Shown here: positions 12,005 through 20,739 of the stretch, piece after piece
Numbering within the stretch: the first letter of the stretch is position 1
Layout of the letters: each line of letters opens with the position of its first letter
Assembly (NCBI RefSeq): GCF_036417355.1
Contig: NZ_CP143889.1
Coordinates: forward strand, 2,976,001 to 3,040,000
DNA from: Akkermansia sp. RCC_12PD
GTDB lineage: Bacteria; Verrucomicrobiota; Verrucomicrobiia; Verrucomicrobiales; Akkermansiaceae
Length of the DNA stretch: 64,000 nucleotides
Direction: 5' to 3'
Translations under genes and position numbers: made by a program
The notes under the pieces: generated by a model
Told to the model about the DNA's origin: nothing
What the model saw: only the letters and a program-made list of their open reading frames with translations
Databases searched by the model: none

Positions 12005-12922
12005 ATGAATACCTCACTGAAACTTCACGGCCTGGTGGCCGCCGTACATACACCGTTCAAGGCAGATGGTTCTTTGAACGCTTCCAGTGTAGACGCCCAG
12101 GCCAAACTGCTTGCCTCCCAGGGCATCAAGCTCGCTTTCATTACCGGCAGCACCGGTGAGTCCTCCTCCATGCAGCTTGCGGAACGCAAGGAAATCTATT
12201 CCGCATGGAAGGAAGCCTCCGCCAAGCATGGTGTTCAGGTGATCGCCCATACCGGGTCCAACAGCGTCTGGGACGCCAGGGAACTGGCCGCTTTCGCCCA
12301 GGAATGCGGATTTGTAGCCACCAGCTCCCTGGCCCCCTCCTACTACAAACCCGCCACGGTTCAGCGCCTGGTGGAATGCTGCGCCTTTGCCGCTTCCGGC
12401 GCTCCGGACCTGCCTTATTACTATTATGATATTCCCGTGCTGACGGGCGTACGCTTCAATCCGGTCGATTTCATCAAGCTGGCCAAGGAGCAGATTCCGA
12501 ATTTTGCAGGCATCAAATTCACCAATCCGGACCTGGCCCTGTACCAGACCACCCTGAATTACGACGAAAACGTGGATATTCCATGGGGAGTGGACGAATG
12601 GTTCACGGGGGCCCTGTCCGTCGGCGCCAAGGGAGCGGTAGGCAGTTCCTTCAACTTTGCTCCGGCCCTGTACCAAAACCTGATCAAGGCTTTTGAAAAG
12701 GGAGACATGGAAACGGCAAAGGACTGCCAGTGGAAGTCCGTGCAAATGATCAACATCCTGGCCTCCAAGGGCTATATGGGATGCGCCAAGGCCCTGATGG
12801 GCTGGCTGGGCGTGGACCTGGGTCCGGCGCGGCTGCCGCAAGGCAATCCGACCGCGGACCAGCTCAAGGAACTCCGCTCCGAGCTGGAAGCCATCGGCTT
12901 CTTCCAGTGGGCCATGAACTGA
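12005..12922 (+). CDS. nanA: N-acetylneuraminate lyase
   Basis: 305 residues of the DHDPS/NAL TIM-barrel family. It cleaves N-acetylneuraminate to N-acetylmannosamine and pyruvate in the cytoplasm. Visible hallmarks are the substrate loop FITGSTGESSSM near residues 44-56, the YYYYDIPVLTG segment with the catalytic Tyr, and the Schiff-base Lys in FAGIKFTNPDL. NAL rather than DHDPS is favoured by GSTGE, the YYDIP phrase and the epimerase gene 13 bp downstream. The pair forms a sialic-acid catabolic operon, consistent with growth on mucin glycans. Confidence 0.93.
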   Translation: MNTSLKLHGLVAAVHTPFKADGSLNASSVDAQAKLLASQGIKLAFITGSTGESSSMQLAERKEIYSAWKEASAKHGVQVIAHTGSNSVWDARELAAFAQECGFVATSSLAPSYYKPATVQRLVECCAFAASGAPDLPYYYYDIPVLTGVRFNPVDFIKLAKEQIPNFAGIKFTNPDLALYQTTLNYDENVDIPWGVDEWFTGALSVGAKGAVGSSFNFAPALYQNLIKAFEKGDMETAKDCQWKSVQMINILASKGYMGCAKALMGWLGVDLGPARLPQGNPTADQLKELRSELEAIGFFQWAMN

Positions 12923-12935
12923 ACTGCCTTTTCTT

Positions 12936-14117
12936 ATGGCTGCAACGCTTGACATGCCCGCACTGGGCGCATTCTACCGCCGCCAGCTTTTGGAAGACGT
13001 GCTTCCCTTCTGGTTCCCCCGCGCCTGCGACGAGAAGAACGGCGGCCTTTACCACTGCTTTGACGCGGACGGTGCCCTGGTAGACACGGACAAGTCCGTC
13101 TGGGCCCAGGGCCGCATGGCCTGGATGCTGCTGACCATGTACAACAGCGTGGAGAAAAATCCGGACTGGCTCAAGTGGGCGGAAAGCGCCCTGACCTTCC
13201 TGTCCACCAAATGCGTGGACCCTTCCGACGGCCGCATGTACTTCCATGTGGCGGCGGACGGTACTCCCATCCGCAAGCGCCGCTACGCGTACAGCGAATC
13301 CTTTGCCGCCATCGCCTTTGCGGCCCATGCGAAAGCCGTGGACAGCGAGGAATCCGCCAAAGCGGCCCGGCACTGGTTCGACATTTTCACGGACATGTGT
13401 TTCACTCCCGGCAAAATGGCTCCAAAATTCACCGGGAACCGCCCCACGACCGGGCTGGGAACGCGCATGATTACGTTGGCCACCGCCCAGGAAATGCGCA
13501 AATACCTGGGCGACGAGGACGGATTCTACACCGGGTGGATCGACCGCTGCATCCACGACCTGCGCACCCTGTTCATGAAGCCGGACATCAAGGCCGTGAT
13601 GGAAGTGGTGGGAACGGACGGCTCCATCATTGACCACTTCGACGAGCGTACATTGAACCCCGGCCATACCATCGAGGGAGGCTGGTTCGTTCTGGAGGAA
13701 GCCCGCTACCGCGGCCATGATCCGGAATTGATCAAAGTGGGCTGCGACATGATCGACTGGGCCTTTGAACGAGGCTGGGACCGGGAAAACGGCGGCCTGC
13801 TCTACTACACGGACGTGTACGGCAAGCCCGTTCAGGAATACTGGCACAACATGAAGTTCTGGTGGCCGCACGACGAAGCGCTCATCGCCATGACGCTCGC
13901 CTACAAGCTTACCGGAGAAGAGCGCTACGCCATCCGGCACAACATGGTGCACAACTGGGCTTTCTCCCATTTCCAGGACGTGCAGCACGGCGACTGGTTC
14001 GGCTATCTGAACAAGGACGGCTCCAAGGCAAACACCCTTAAGGGCAGTCTCTGGAAGTCCTTCTTCCACCATCCCCGCGCCATGTGGTGCTGCGCTCACT
14101 ACTGCGGCGCCATTTGA
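12936..14117 (+). CDS. N-acylglucosamine 2-epimerase (AGE/RnBP family)
   Basis: 393 residues, the standard AGE length, an (alpha/alpha)6 barrel. The enzyme interconverts N-acetylmannosamine and N-acetylglucosamine, the step after NanA. Matches to the family include the N-terminal YRRQLLEDVLPFW, GGLYHCFD, KSVWAQGRMAWM, NPGHTIEGGWFVLEEA and the C-terminal KFWWPHDEALIA, with the conserved catalytic His residues. It starts 13 bp after nanA and is followed by a strong terminator, so the two genes form one transcript. Confidence 0.93.
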   Translation: MAATLDMPALGAFYRRQLLEDVLPFWFPRACDEKNGGLYHCFDADGALVDTDKSVWAQGRMAWMLLTMYNSVEKNPDWLKWAESALTFLSTKCVDPSDGRMYFHVAADGTPIRKRRYAYSESFAAIAFAAHAKAVDSEESAKAARHWFDIFTDMCFTPGKMAPKFTGNRPTTGLGTRMITLATAQEMRKYLGDEDGFYTGWIDRCIHDLRTLFMKPDIKAVMEVVGTDGSIIDHFDERTLNPGHTIEGGWFVLEEARYRGHDPELIKVGCDMIDWAFERGWDRENGGLLYYTDVYGKPVQEYWHNMKFWWPHDEALIAMTLAYKLTGEERYAIRHNMVHNWAFSHFQDVQHGDWFGYLNKDGSKANTLKGSLWKSFFHHPRAMWCCAHYCGAI

Positions 14118-14143
14118 CGGAAAAATAAAAGTTCCCCCTATTC

Positions 14144-14179
14144 AAACGGCTGTCCTGTTATCCCAGGACAGCCGTTTTT
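14144..14179 (+). terminator. Terminator of the nanA-epimerase operon
   Basis: 14-bp stem (AAACGGCTGTCCTG at 14144-14157 with CAGGACAGCCGTTT at 14164-14177) and a T-run. Confidence 0.92.
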
Positions 14180-14274
14180 ATCCGGAAAAGGCCGTCCTCC
14201 GGCAGGGATTGTTCCGGCTTCATGCCGCCCGTCCCCTGACCGGGAACGGCGTTTTCAACAATGACAAGGATCGC

Positions 14275-14886
14275 TCAGGGAAGAAGAATGTCTTCCGTAC
14301 GCACCACCACATCGCCGGGGTCCAGCATGGCGTTGACCAAAGAACAAAAGTGGAACTTTTTCACGTCCTCCGCTTTCAGGGGGCGGCATTCCATCCTCCC
14401 CCGTTCCAGCAGGAACGCGCGCTTGGTGCCCGGCAGCAGGAAGGTCTCCGGAGCCACCCAGTGGGAGCCGTTCCCGAATGCGACGTTGCTGTAGCGGGTA
14501 TCCGTCACCAAGCCGTTCCGGAGAATGAGGGCTTCCTCATCCCCGCCCAATCCCGCACCCACGGCCTCCAGTGCCGTCCTGTCCTCCCACTTGCAGGAGT
14601 AATCCAGGTGCGGAGCTTCCACACACACCAGTTTTTTCACCCTGCGGGGGCGGTAGGGTGCAAATACGGGGGCTTTCACCCGTCCCTGAGTGTCGTAGGT
14701 AATGTGGCATTTATAGATGCCGCTGCCGGGGCCTGGACAGGAAGCCAGCACGGCCTCCAAATCCGGCACGGGCGCGCCTGCCACGCCGTACAGGCTCATC
14801 GCCCTCTCCACCCTTGCCTGATGCCAGGGAAGCAGGCGGGGCGCTCCGTCCGCCCACTTCACGGTTTCAAAGATCAAACGGCACAT
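14275..14886 (-). CDS. pabC: Aminodeoxychorismate lyase-like protein (class IV aminotransferase fold)
   Basis: A PLP-dependent fold-type IV protein that by context would release pyruvate from aminodeoxychorismate to give p-aminobenzoate. I chose the ATG giving MCRLIFETVKW (203 residues) because FET-V/I is where family members begin; a longer form from 14916 is possible. The catalytic Lys is probably in the YRPRRVKKL region, and LVTDTRYSNVAFGNG matches the class IV phosphate-binding loop. Its start overlaps the end of pabB by 20 bp, so translation is probably coupled. A branched-chain aminotransferase identity is unlikely given the length and context. Confidence 0.85.
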   Translation of the reverse strand: MCRLIFETVKWADGAPRLLPWHQARVERAMSLYGVAGAPVPDLEAVLASCPGPGSGIYKCHITYDTQGRVKAPVFAPYRPRRVKKLVCVEAPHLDYSCKWEDRTALEAVGAGLGGDEEALILRNGLVTDTRYSNVAFGNGSHWVAPETFLLPGTKRAFLLERGRMECRPLKAEDVKKFHFCSLVNAMLDPGDVVVRTEDILLP

Positions 14887-15883
14887 AGACTTTGGCAATT
14901 GCTTCCCGGTATTCATCTTCCATCCGGCTCATCACGGTGATGCCCCCTCCGCTTTTATAGACAAGGTTCGCCCCGTCCTCCTCCATGAAGCGGATGGCTA
15001 CGGCGGAGTCCAGGTCCCTTCCGTTGAAAAAGCCGAATATTCCCGTATAAAATCCGCGCTCCATGTCTTCCGCCTCCGCAATGGCGCGGCAGGTGGCTTC
15101 CTTCGGCGCGCCCGTCACGCTTCCGGCGGGGAGCAACGCCATTATGATCTCCCCCAGGCGGGAAGGCCAGTTTTCCGGCAAAACGCCGCCGATTTCGGAA
15201 CTGCATTGCAGAATCGTCCCTCCACGCGTTTCCACGGGGCTGATATAGCGGTAGCGTTTCACCTGCACCCGGGAAGCCACCATGGAAAGGTCGTTCCGCA
15301 TCAGGTCCACAATGGTGGCGGATTCACGATTTTCCTTTTCATCCTCCTCCAGCCAGCGCCGGGCTTCCAGAGTGGCGGCATCTGCCGTTCCCTTCATGGG
15401 AAACGTGGAGATTTCCCGCCCCCGCACCCTCACAAACGGTTCTGGGGAAAAGCAGGAGCAGGCGCGGCCATGCACTCCGGCAGCGGAGGCGTCCGGCCCC
15501 AGAAACATCCTGTACGGAGCCTGGGCGAACCGGAACAGGTGGGAAAGCGTCAAATTCGTCTTCACCGGAGTGGCCACGCACAGGTTGAGCAAATAAGAAT
15601 CGCCGCGCAGCAGGTGGGCACGCACGGAAGAGAAAGCCGAAACATACCAGTCCACGGGACAGGGAACGGGCTCAAACCGGATTTGCTCCGGGAGGGGAGG
15701 GCTGTTTCCCCATGCTCCATATTCCCCCAGCGGAAGGGAAAAAGCCGCAGAGCGGCCGTGCCCCGCACCTTCCTTTTCAAACAGGAGATTGTGCTCCAAA
15801 TCATAGGAAATCACGAAAAAAAAGGGAGTGCCGGACCGGCCCAGAACATTCATGCGGCGGATGGTTTCTTCCCGTGTGTACAT
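14867..15883 (-). CDS. pabB: Aminodeoxychorismate synthase component I
   Basis: 338 residues of the chorismate-binding family, shorter than E. coli PabB because the N-terminal regulatory part is reduced. Signature pieces: STFPMKGTADA (substrate loop), NRESATIVDLMRNDLSMVA, PAGSVTGAPKEATCRAI and ERGFYTGIFGFFNGRDLDSAVAIR. It joins chorismate and ammonia to form aminodeoxychorismate for folate synthesis. The amidotransferase partner lies divergently 30 bp away and the lyase overlaps its 3' end, so all three p-aminobenzoate genes cluster. Anthranilate synthase is less likely because no other trp gene is nearby. Confidence 0.92.
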   Translation of the reverse strand: MYTREETIRRMNVLGRSGTPFFFVISYDLEHNLLFEKEGAGHGRSAAFSLPLGEYGAWGNSPPLPEQIRFEPVPCPVDWYVSAFSSVRAHLLRGDSYLLNLCVATPVKTNLTLSHLFRFAQAPYRMFLGPDASAAGVHGRACSCFSPEPFVRVRGREISTFPMKGTADAATLEARRWLEEDEKENRESATIVDLMRNDLSMVASRVQVKRYRYISPVETRGGTILQCSSEIGGVLPENWPSRLGEIIMALLPAGSVTGAPKEATCRAIAEAEDMERGFYTGIFGFFNGRDLDSAVAIRFMEEDGANLVYKSGGGITVMSRMEDEYREAIAKVYVPFDL

Positions 15884-15913
15884 TGGCGGGATTTACTTTA
15901 TCATGTGCGCGTC

Positions 15914-16507
15914 ATGAGTCAACCGAACGTCTGGATCATCGATCACCGGGATTCCTTCACCTGGAACCTCGCGGAACTGGCCGCAACTACAGGCATGGCC
16001 GTTCCGCGCGTAGTTCCCAATGATTTTCCCGGCCTGGAAGAAGCGGTGCGGAAGGGGGAAAAAGTCATCCTCTCCCCCGGTCCGGGCGTGGTACACGATT
16101 TCTGCCACCGGGCTACCTTCCGCCTGCTGCGCCGCCTGCCGCCGGATATTCCGGTGCTGGGGGTCTGCCTGGGACATCAGATCCTAGGCGTCTGCTTCGG
16201 AGCCGCTCTGGAACAACTCCCCAGCCCGCTCCACGGAGCGCGGGCGCAGATACGCCGCTCCGGCCCGTCTCCCCTTTTTGCCGGGCTTCCGGAGGAGTTC
16301 CCCGCGGGCCTGTACCATTCCTGGCGCCTGTCACGGGAGTCCTGGCCGGATGAGCTGATTGTCACGGCGGAGGACGGCCGGGGCCATATCCAGGCCATCC
16401 GGCACCGGACCCGCCCCCTGTACGGCATCCAGTTTCATCCGGAATCCATCCTGACTCCGTCCGGAAGCCTCATGCTGCGCAATTTTCTGGCGCTTTCTCA
16501 GAAATAA
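15914..16507 (+). CDS. pabA: Glutamine amidotransferase, component II of aminodeoxychorismate synthase
   Basis: 197 residues, class I glutamine amidotransferase of the PabA/TrpG type. The nucleophile Cys sits in PVLGVCLGHQILG and the catalytic His/Glu in YGIQFHPESI; the N-terminus NVWIIDHRDSFTWNLAEL and the oxyanion-loop phrase ILSPGPG are intact. It supplies ammonia to PabB. The frame is open far upstream, but that part is antisense to pabB, and homology starts at this ATG. The 30-bp gap to pabB must hold both divergent start regions, so the promoters overlap or lie in coding sequence. Confidence 0.9.
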   Translation: MSQPNVWIIDHRDSFTWNLAELAATTGMAVPRVVPNDFPGLEEAVRKGEKVILSPGPGVVHDFCHRATFRLLRRLPPDIPVLGVCLGHQILGVCFGAALEQLPSPLHGARAQIRRSGPSPLFAGLPEEFPAGLYHSWRLSRESWPDELIVTAEDGRGHIQAIRHRTRPLYGIQFHPESILTPSGSLMLRNFLALSQK

Positions 16508-16643
16508 AGGAGGGAAGGCAGCGTACACGGGAATTCCCCCATGCCCGGAACGGGGATGAACAGGAGCGCGCCGGGAGTTGTCTCATTCCTGTACATGTCC
16601 GGCGCACTCTGCAGTCCGGCCCATCCACCACAGCCTCCATTTC

Positions 16644-17780
16644 ATGAATACACAGGATGAACTCAAGATCAGGGACATGGAAATTCTGTTCCAGCCCTTC
16701 CATTCACGCAAGCTTGATACCCCCACGCGCATCGTCCTGCCGGCCATGACCCGGGGATTTTCCCCCGGCGGCGTGCCCACGGACGAGGTGGCCGCCTACT
16801 ACCAGCGCCGGGCCAAACATGAAGTGGGCCTCATCATCACGGAAGGTACGTTTATTGACGAGCCGAGCGCCTCCCCTTCCTCCAACTATCCCAATTTTTT
16901 CGGCGGCGCGCCGCTCCGGGGCTGGAAAAAAGTGCTGGAAGCCGTCCACACGACGGATTGCAAGATAGCCCCACAGCTCTGGCACGTGGGCATGGCGCGG
17001 CCATTCAAGGGAGAGAACCTTCCCAACCCGGAACTTCCGCCCATCGGGCCTTCCGGCATTGACGTGAATACGCTCCAGCAGACGACGGACCCCATGAGCG
17101 CCGCCAAGATAGAAGAGGTGATAGATGCCTTTGCCCGTGCGGCCGCGGACGCCAAAAGACTGGGATTCGACGGTGTGGAGATTCACGGAGCCCACGGCTA
17201 CCTGATCGACCAGTTTTTCTGGAAGGAAACCAACAAAAGAACGGACGAGTACGGAGGAGACCTGGTAGGGCGCACCCGCTTTGCCAGCCGTATCATCCAT
17301 GCCGTCCGCAAGGCGGTAGGCAGCCAGTTCCCCATTATTTTCCGCTTCTCCCAATGGAAAACCGGGCATTACGACGCCAAGCTGGCGCGCACGCCCGTGG
17401 AACTGGAAGATTTCCTGACGCCCCTGACGGAAGCGGGCGTGGACATCTTCGACTGTTCCACCCGCCGGTTCTGGGAACCGGAGTTTGAAGGCTCCCGCCT
17501 TAATCTGGCAGGCTGGACCAAGAAGCTTACGGGCAAGCCGGCCATTTCCGTCGGCTCTGTGGGGCTTAACCGGGAATTCACGAATGTTTTCGACGGCGGC
17601 CCGGAGGCGGAAGCCGCCAGCATCGACCCTCTTGTGGAACGGATGCAGGCAGGCGAGTTCGACCTCATTGCCGTGGGGCGCGCCCTGCTGGCGGATGCGG
17701 AGTGGGCGCAGAAAGTCCACCATTCACGGGAAAAGGAAATCCGCCAGTTCACAAAGGAGGCCCTCCAGTCCCTGAGCTGA
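16644..17780 (+). CDS. NADH:flavin oxidoreductase, Old Yellow Enzyme family
   Basis: About 378 residues, FMN-binding TIM barrel. Signature features: LFQPFHSRKLDTPTRIVLPAMTRG at the N-terminus, LWHVGMA, the FDGVEIHGAHGYLIDQFFW block with the substrate-binding His pair, NKRTDEYGGDL, and the C-terminal FDLIAVGRALLAD phosphate-binding motif. Members reduce activated C=C bonds or nitro groups with NAD(P)H; the physiological substrate cannot be read from sequence. An alternative start at 16677 (MEILFQPF), with a weak purine-rich box AGGGAC before it, would remove 11 residues. Confidence 0.9.
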   Translation: MNTQDELKIRDMEILFQPFHSRKLDTPTRIVLPAMTRGFSPGGVPTDEVAAYYQRRAKHEVGLIITEGTFIDEPSASPSSNYPNFFGGAPLRGWKKVLEAVHTTDCKIAPQLWHVGMARPFKGENLPNPELPPIGPSGIDVNTLQQTTDPMSAAKIEEVIDAFARAAADAKRLGFDGVEIHGAHGYLIDQFFWKETNKRTDEYGGDLVGRTRFASRIIHAVRKAVGSQFPIIFRFSQWKTGHYDAKLARTPVELEDFLTPLTEAGVDIFDCSTRRFWEPEFEGSRLNLAGWTKKLTGKPAISVGSVGLNREFTNVFDGGPEAEAASIDPLVERMQAGEFDLIAVGRALLADAEWAQKVHHSREKEIRQFTKEALQSLS

Positions 17781-18464
17781 AAAACGGTTCCTCCAGAAAA
17801 AACACGGGGCGGCATGCGTCAGGAATATTCCCCCGATAACTTCATGAGCCCAGACCGCCGGCAGCAACGGATATCAAGAGCCGGATACAGGCGCTTTACG
17901 TACCCCTGCCATTGCAAGCCATCTGACGATGTAGACGCCGAGAAACCGCTTGGACGCCCCGTCACTGCCATCAAGAGCGGTTGATACCCGCGCAGCCTCC
18001 CGTTTCCACGGTAGTAAAACACCGGTAGTTTTCCCTTGCGAGCATCGAGACGGCATTTACGGATATGCAGTTTTCTGAAATGATGATGTATTTCCAAGAA
18101 GGGAGCACTGGTCCCTGGGATTTTCCAAGCAGGAAGACGTCACCTCCATCTCCGAAGAAGAAAGTATGATATTTACGCGGAATGGTGCAGGAGTAGTCAA
18201 AAAAACCGGTAGTTTTTATATTCACTGAAGGGGTACATTATTTTTCCGCTGTCGGTACGGCGTTTCAAATCCAGGATTTCACGGATATTTCAGGGCAATG
18301 GACGCGCCTTCATTTCTTGAAAAACCAGATGCGTTCCGTCTTTGGAAATCATTTCAAACGGGCTGTTCCCATTCAGAACGAGAGATTTTCAAAAGATGCG
18401 ACGGAATTTCTTCCCTAGCAAATCCTCATTAGCTCCCGCATACCGGTACGCAAGAAAATTCACA
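17781..18464. other. Gene-poor stretch, possibly a decayed gene on the minus strand
   Basis: Nearly 700 bp without an intact ORF of convincing character. On the minus strand, short open segments in different frames join end to end with protein-like composition (about 18289-18200, then 18225-17971, then 18097-17819), as expected of a frameshifted relic. The 11-mer ACCGGTAGTTT occurs twice (near 18021 and 18206). No family was recognised and coding origin is unproven. Confidence 0.35.
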
Positions 18465-19202
18465 CTATTGTCCAGGATTTTTTTCAATGGCAGCCGTCCC
18501 TTCCCTGCCCCCCTTTTTCCGGGGCCGCACGGTCAGATACAGCAGCCTCAGCACAGCCAGAGCCGGGATCTGAAGCGTCAGCAAATACCAGGGCGCAGGA
18601 CCGAAGTATTCCAGAATGCTTCCCTCCGGAGCGTACCGGGTAAATCCGTAGTTCGTTCCCAGCCAAATGTTCACGGGAATGATCAGGAGAAGATAGGCGT
18701 CGCACAGAAGCAGGGTTTTTATGTCGTCCCACGGGCGGGAGCGCCATCCCAGCACCAGCGGGAGATAAAGGGCGGAAACAAGCAGAAGACCGTGCCCCAC
18801 AAAGAAAGCGAAAAAGGCGGCGGAAGGAAAACCTTCATACAGCATGGGGGTGATCAGCCCCTGGATGCTGGCCGTCAACACTCCGAAATAGGCTGCGGCA
18901 CATGCCCAGGGCCTGCGGTACCAAAGGGCAATGAAGCATACCAGCGTCATCAGACTGCAAAAATGCAGGGGAAGCCTGTCCTGCCACGGCTCCCAGTGCT
19001 CCCGGACGATACGCCCGAACGTTTCCGCCAGAAAAGTCAGCAGAAAGACGGCCCCCAACACCTTGCCCACCAGTATCCGCTTTTCCATCCGGAGACGGCG
19101 GCCGCCCCACAGCAGGACTGCAGCGGCCAGCGCCACCGCCCCGAGCGCCGCCCAGTGGGCCAGGCTCCAGCGGATGAACAAGGGCGAAACGTCGTCATTC
19201 AT
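18465..19202 (-). CDS. TIGR02206/YwaF-type integral membrane protein
   Basis: 245 residues with about seven hydrophobic segments. The pattern LPLHFCSLMTLVCFIAL, the GLITPMLY turn, and NYGFTRYAPEGSILEYFGPAPWYLLTLQ match the family of seven-helix proteins related to Bacillus YwaF, whose function is not established. The C-terminal tail is basic and Gly-rich (RPRKKGGREG), probably cytoplasmic. The 15-bp gap to the downstream flavoprotein gene suggests one leftward transcript. Confidence 0.8.
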   Translation of the reverse strand: MNDDVSPLFIRWSLAHWAALGAVALAAAVLLWGGRRLRMEKRILVGKVLGAVFLLTFLAETFGRIVREHWEPWQDRLPLHFCSLMTLVCFIALWYRRPWACAAAYFGVLTASIQGLITPMLYEGFPSAAFFAFFVGHGLLLVSALYLPLVLGWRSRPWDDIKTLLLCDAYLLLIIPVNIWLGTNYGFTRYAPEGSILEYFGPAPWYLLTLQIPALAVLRLLYLTVRPRKKGGREGTAAIEKNPGQ

Positions 19203-19217
19203 AAATCACCAGGAATA

Positions 19218-19718
19218 TCAACAATCGACGGGACCGGGGGGAACATCCGGCCGCGCACGGAGTTTTCCGCTGACGGATTCCGCTTTCAGGCGCAGGACGC
19301 AGACGGTGCGCGCCATGGACGGCGTCAAGACCGCTTCCCGTCCGGTCTGATGCAGCATGATGCGGTTCAGGGCATGAATCTTTTCCGCGTCTTTTTCAAG
19401 AATTTCCACCATCCCACGCCCCATGACGCTGCAATAGGAATAGCCGTACTGGCAGGGCGTATTCCCCTCCACCAGCAGATGATTCCCGTCCATTTCAAAA
19501 GCGGCTTTCGGGTTATTCCGCAGAATGTCCAGCTTCCGTCCCTCCCTGGCGCAGTGGAAAAACAGATGCAGGGCTCCGGCCCGTTCCTCATACCCGAAAT
19601 TCAGGGGGACGACATACACTTCCTCCCCGTCCCACAGGCCAAGGCGGCACACCTTGCACTGCGAGATCATGGCCAGCAGGTCCTCCCTCCGGCGGACTTC
19701 CCTGTCTTTTCTTCTCAT
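19218..19718 (-). CDS. Pyridoxamine 5'-phosphate oxidase-like flavoprotein (NimA/HugZ-like)
   Basis: 166 residues from the ATG giving MRRKDREVRRREDLLAMI; the frame extends upstream but without family character. The split beta-barrel pattern is clear: CKVCRLGLWDGEEVYVVPLNFGYE, LHLFFHCAREGRKLDILRNNPKAAFEMDG and YCSVMGRGMVEIL. In this group the residues after the first strands bind FMN, and some members reduce nitroimidazoles; others only bind flavin or heme. The physiological substrate is unknown. It lies just downstream of the YwaF-like gene. Confidence 0.82.
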   Translation of the reverse strand: MRRKDREVRRREDLLAMISQCKVCRLGLWDGEEVYVVPLNFGYEERAGALHLFFHCAREGRKLDILRNNPKAAFEMDGNHLLVEGNTPCQYGYSYCSVMGRGMVEILEKDAEKIHALNRIMLHQTGREAVLTPSMARTVCVLRLKAESVSGKLRARPDVPPGPVDC

Positions 19719-20142
19719 CACCTGACAGTATTCATTGATTTTTCCGCACGGAAAAAGAAGCATTCCAGCGCAGGGAACGACGACGGGAAGCGGAGGGAAA
19801 GCCCCCCATTCATCGGGGGCCGGCATGTATGGAAAAGAGGATGGCCGTTCATGGAACCGGAAGGACTGGCTCCGACAGGAATACAAAAAAACAGTCTGCC
19901 GGGAAAGCTTTTTACCGGGAAAAGCGGGCTTTTCCGGAATGGCTGAAATGACGCAGGGCGGCCCGCTCTCCGCCAAAATGTCCAGCATGGCAGCATGATC
20001 CGTACGCATCGGCAGTCAGCCGCCGAGGATAAAAAATCTGGAAACCAAACGTTAAAAATGTTAGAAGATAATTTAATACATGGTGCAGATAAGGATATCC
20101 ATTTAAGAATTTTTCATCAGCAGAAATACGAAGCGAACCGGG
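19719..20142. other. Intergenic region between divergent genes
   Basis: About 420 bp. The left part is GC-rich with a hairpin-like GGAAAAGCGGGCTTTTCCGG near 19918; the right part from about 20030 turns AT-rich and probably holds the promoter of the rightward gene. I see no gene in it. Confidence 0.5.
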
Positions 20143-20691
20143 ATGCCAAAGAGAGTAAAGAATACCTTGCTAAAAATCAGCATATGGCTCCTTCCCGGAG
20201 CCATGCTTATCCTGTTTTTTGTTTTTTCTCCGGATCTGCACGGAAAAGAACCATGGGCCGTTGGCATGCACAATCAGCACGGAATACCCGTGGAAGGCTG
20301 CATTTCCGTCGAAAGGGACAATACGCTGCTACAGAAACTCCTGAATCCGGTCGGATGTTTCTATCATGGCAAGTATGTCGTCAGAACGGCCCTTGTCAGA
20401 GGGAAAGGAAATTTAAAAGGGATCAGAAACGGCGATCAAATCGTGGTGTTTGCCCATAGAAGCATCCTGCCCCTGATTCTGAACGTCAAGGGAACAGACA
20501 TCCTGCTGGATGCCGGGAACATATCTTCCACTCCCGGCGGTGCAGCTCTCTCTCAGGATGATCGGTGCATTATTTTTACCTGTGAAACCAGAGATGGAAA
20601 GATCAGCCTCGCAACGGTCGAATACGCATGGTCCGGGGAAGAAATCCGGCAGTGCCAATCCATGAAGCTCATGGAGGACAAAACGAATTAA
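20143..20691 (+). CDS. Hypothetical membrane-anchored or secreted protein
   Basis: 182 residues. MPKRVKNTLLKISIWLLPG... gives a positively charged start and one hydrophobic segment (about 11-29), then a hydrophilic domain. Phrases such as GIPVEGCISVERDNTLLQKL and GNISSTPGGAALSQDDRCIIF suggest a small beta-rich extracytoplasmic domain with a few Cys residues. Base composition is AT-richer than the neighbours, which may mean recent acquisition. No family was recognised; the gene stands alone between leftward genes. Confidence 0.55.
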   Translation: MPKRVKNTLLKISIWLLPGAMLILFFVFSPDLHGKEPWAVGMHNQHGIPVEGCISVERDNTLLQKLLNPVGCFYHGKYVVRTALVRGKGNLKGIRNGDQIVVFAHRSILPLILNVKGTDILLDAGNISSTPGGAALSQDDRCIIFTCETRDGKISLATVEYAWSGEEIRQCQSMKLMEDKTN

Positions 20692-20739
20692 CGGAAAGGC
20701 TTTTTCCGGAGAAAATCCGCATTTCCGGAATAGCAGCCG

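Noticed and set aside
18342-19946. 534-codon plus-strand ORF over the YwaF-like and flavoprotein genes
   Set aside because: Low-complexity Pro/Gln/Arg/His text typical of an antisense frame; the minus-strand genes have clear family patterns.
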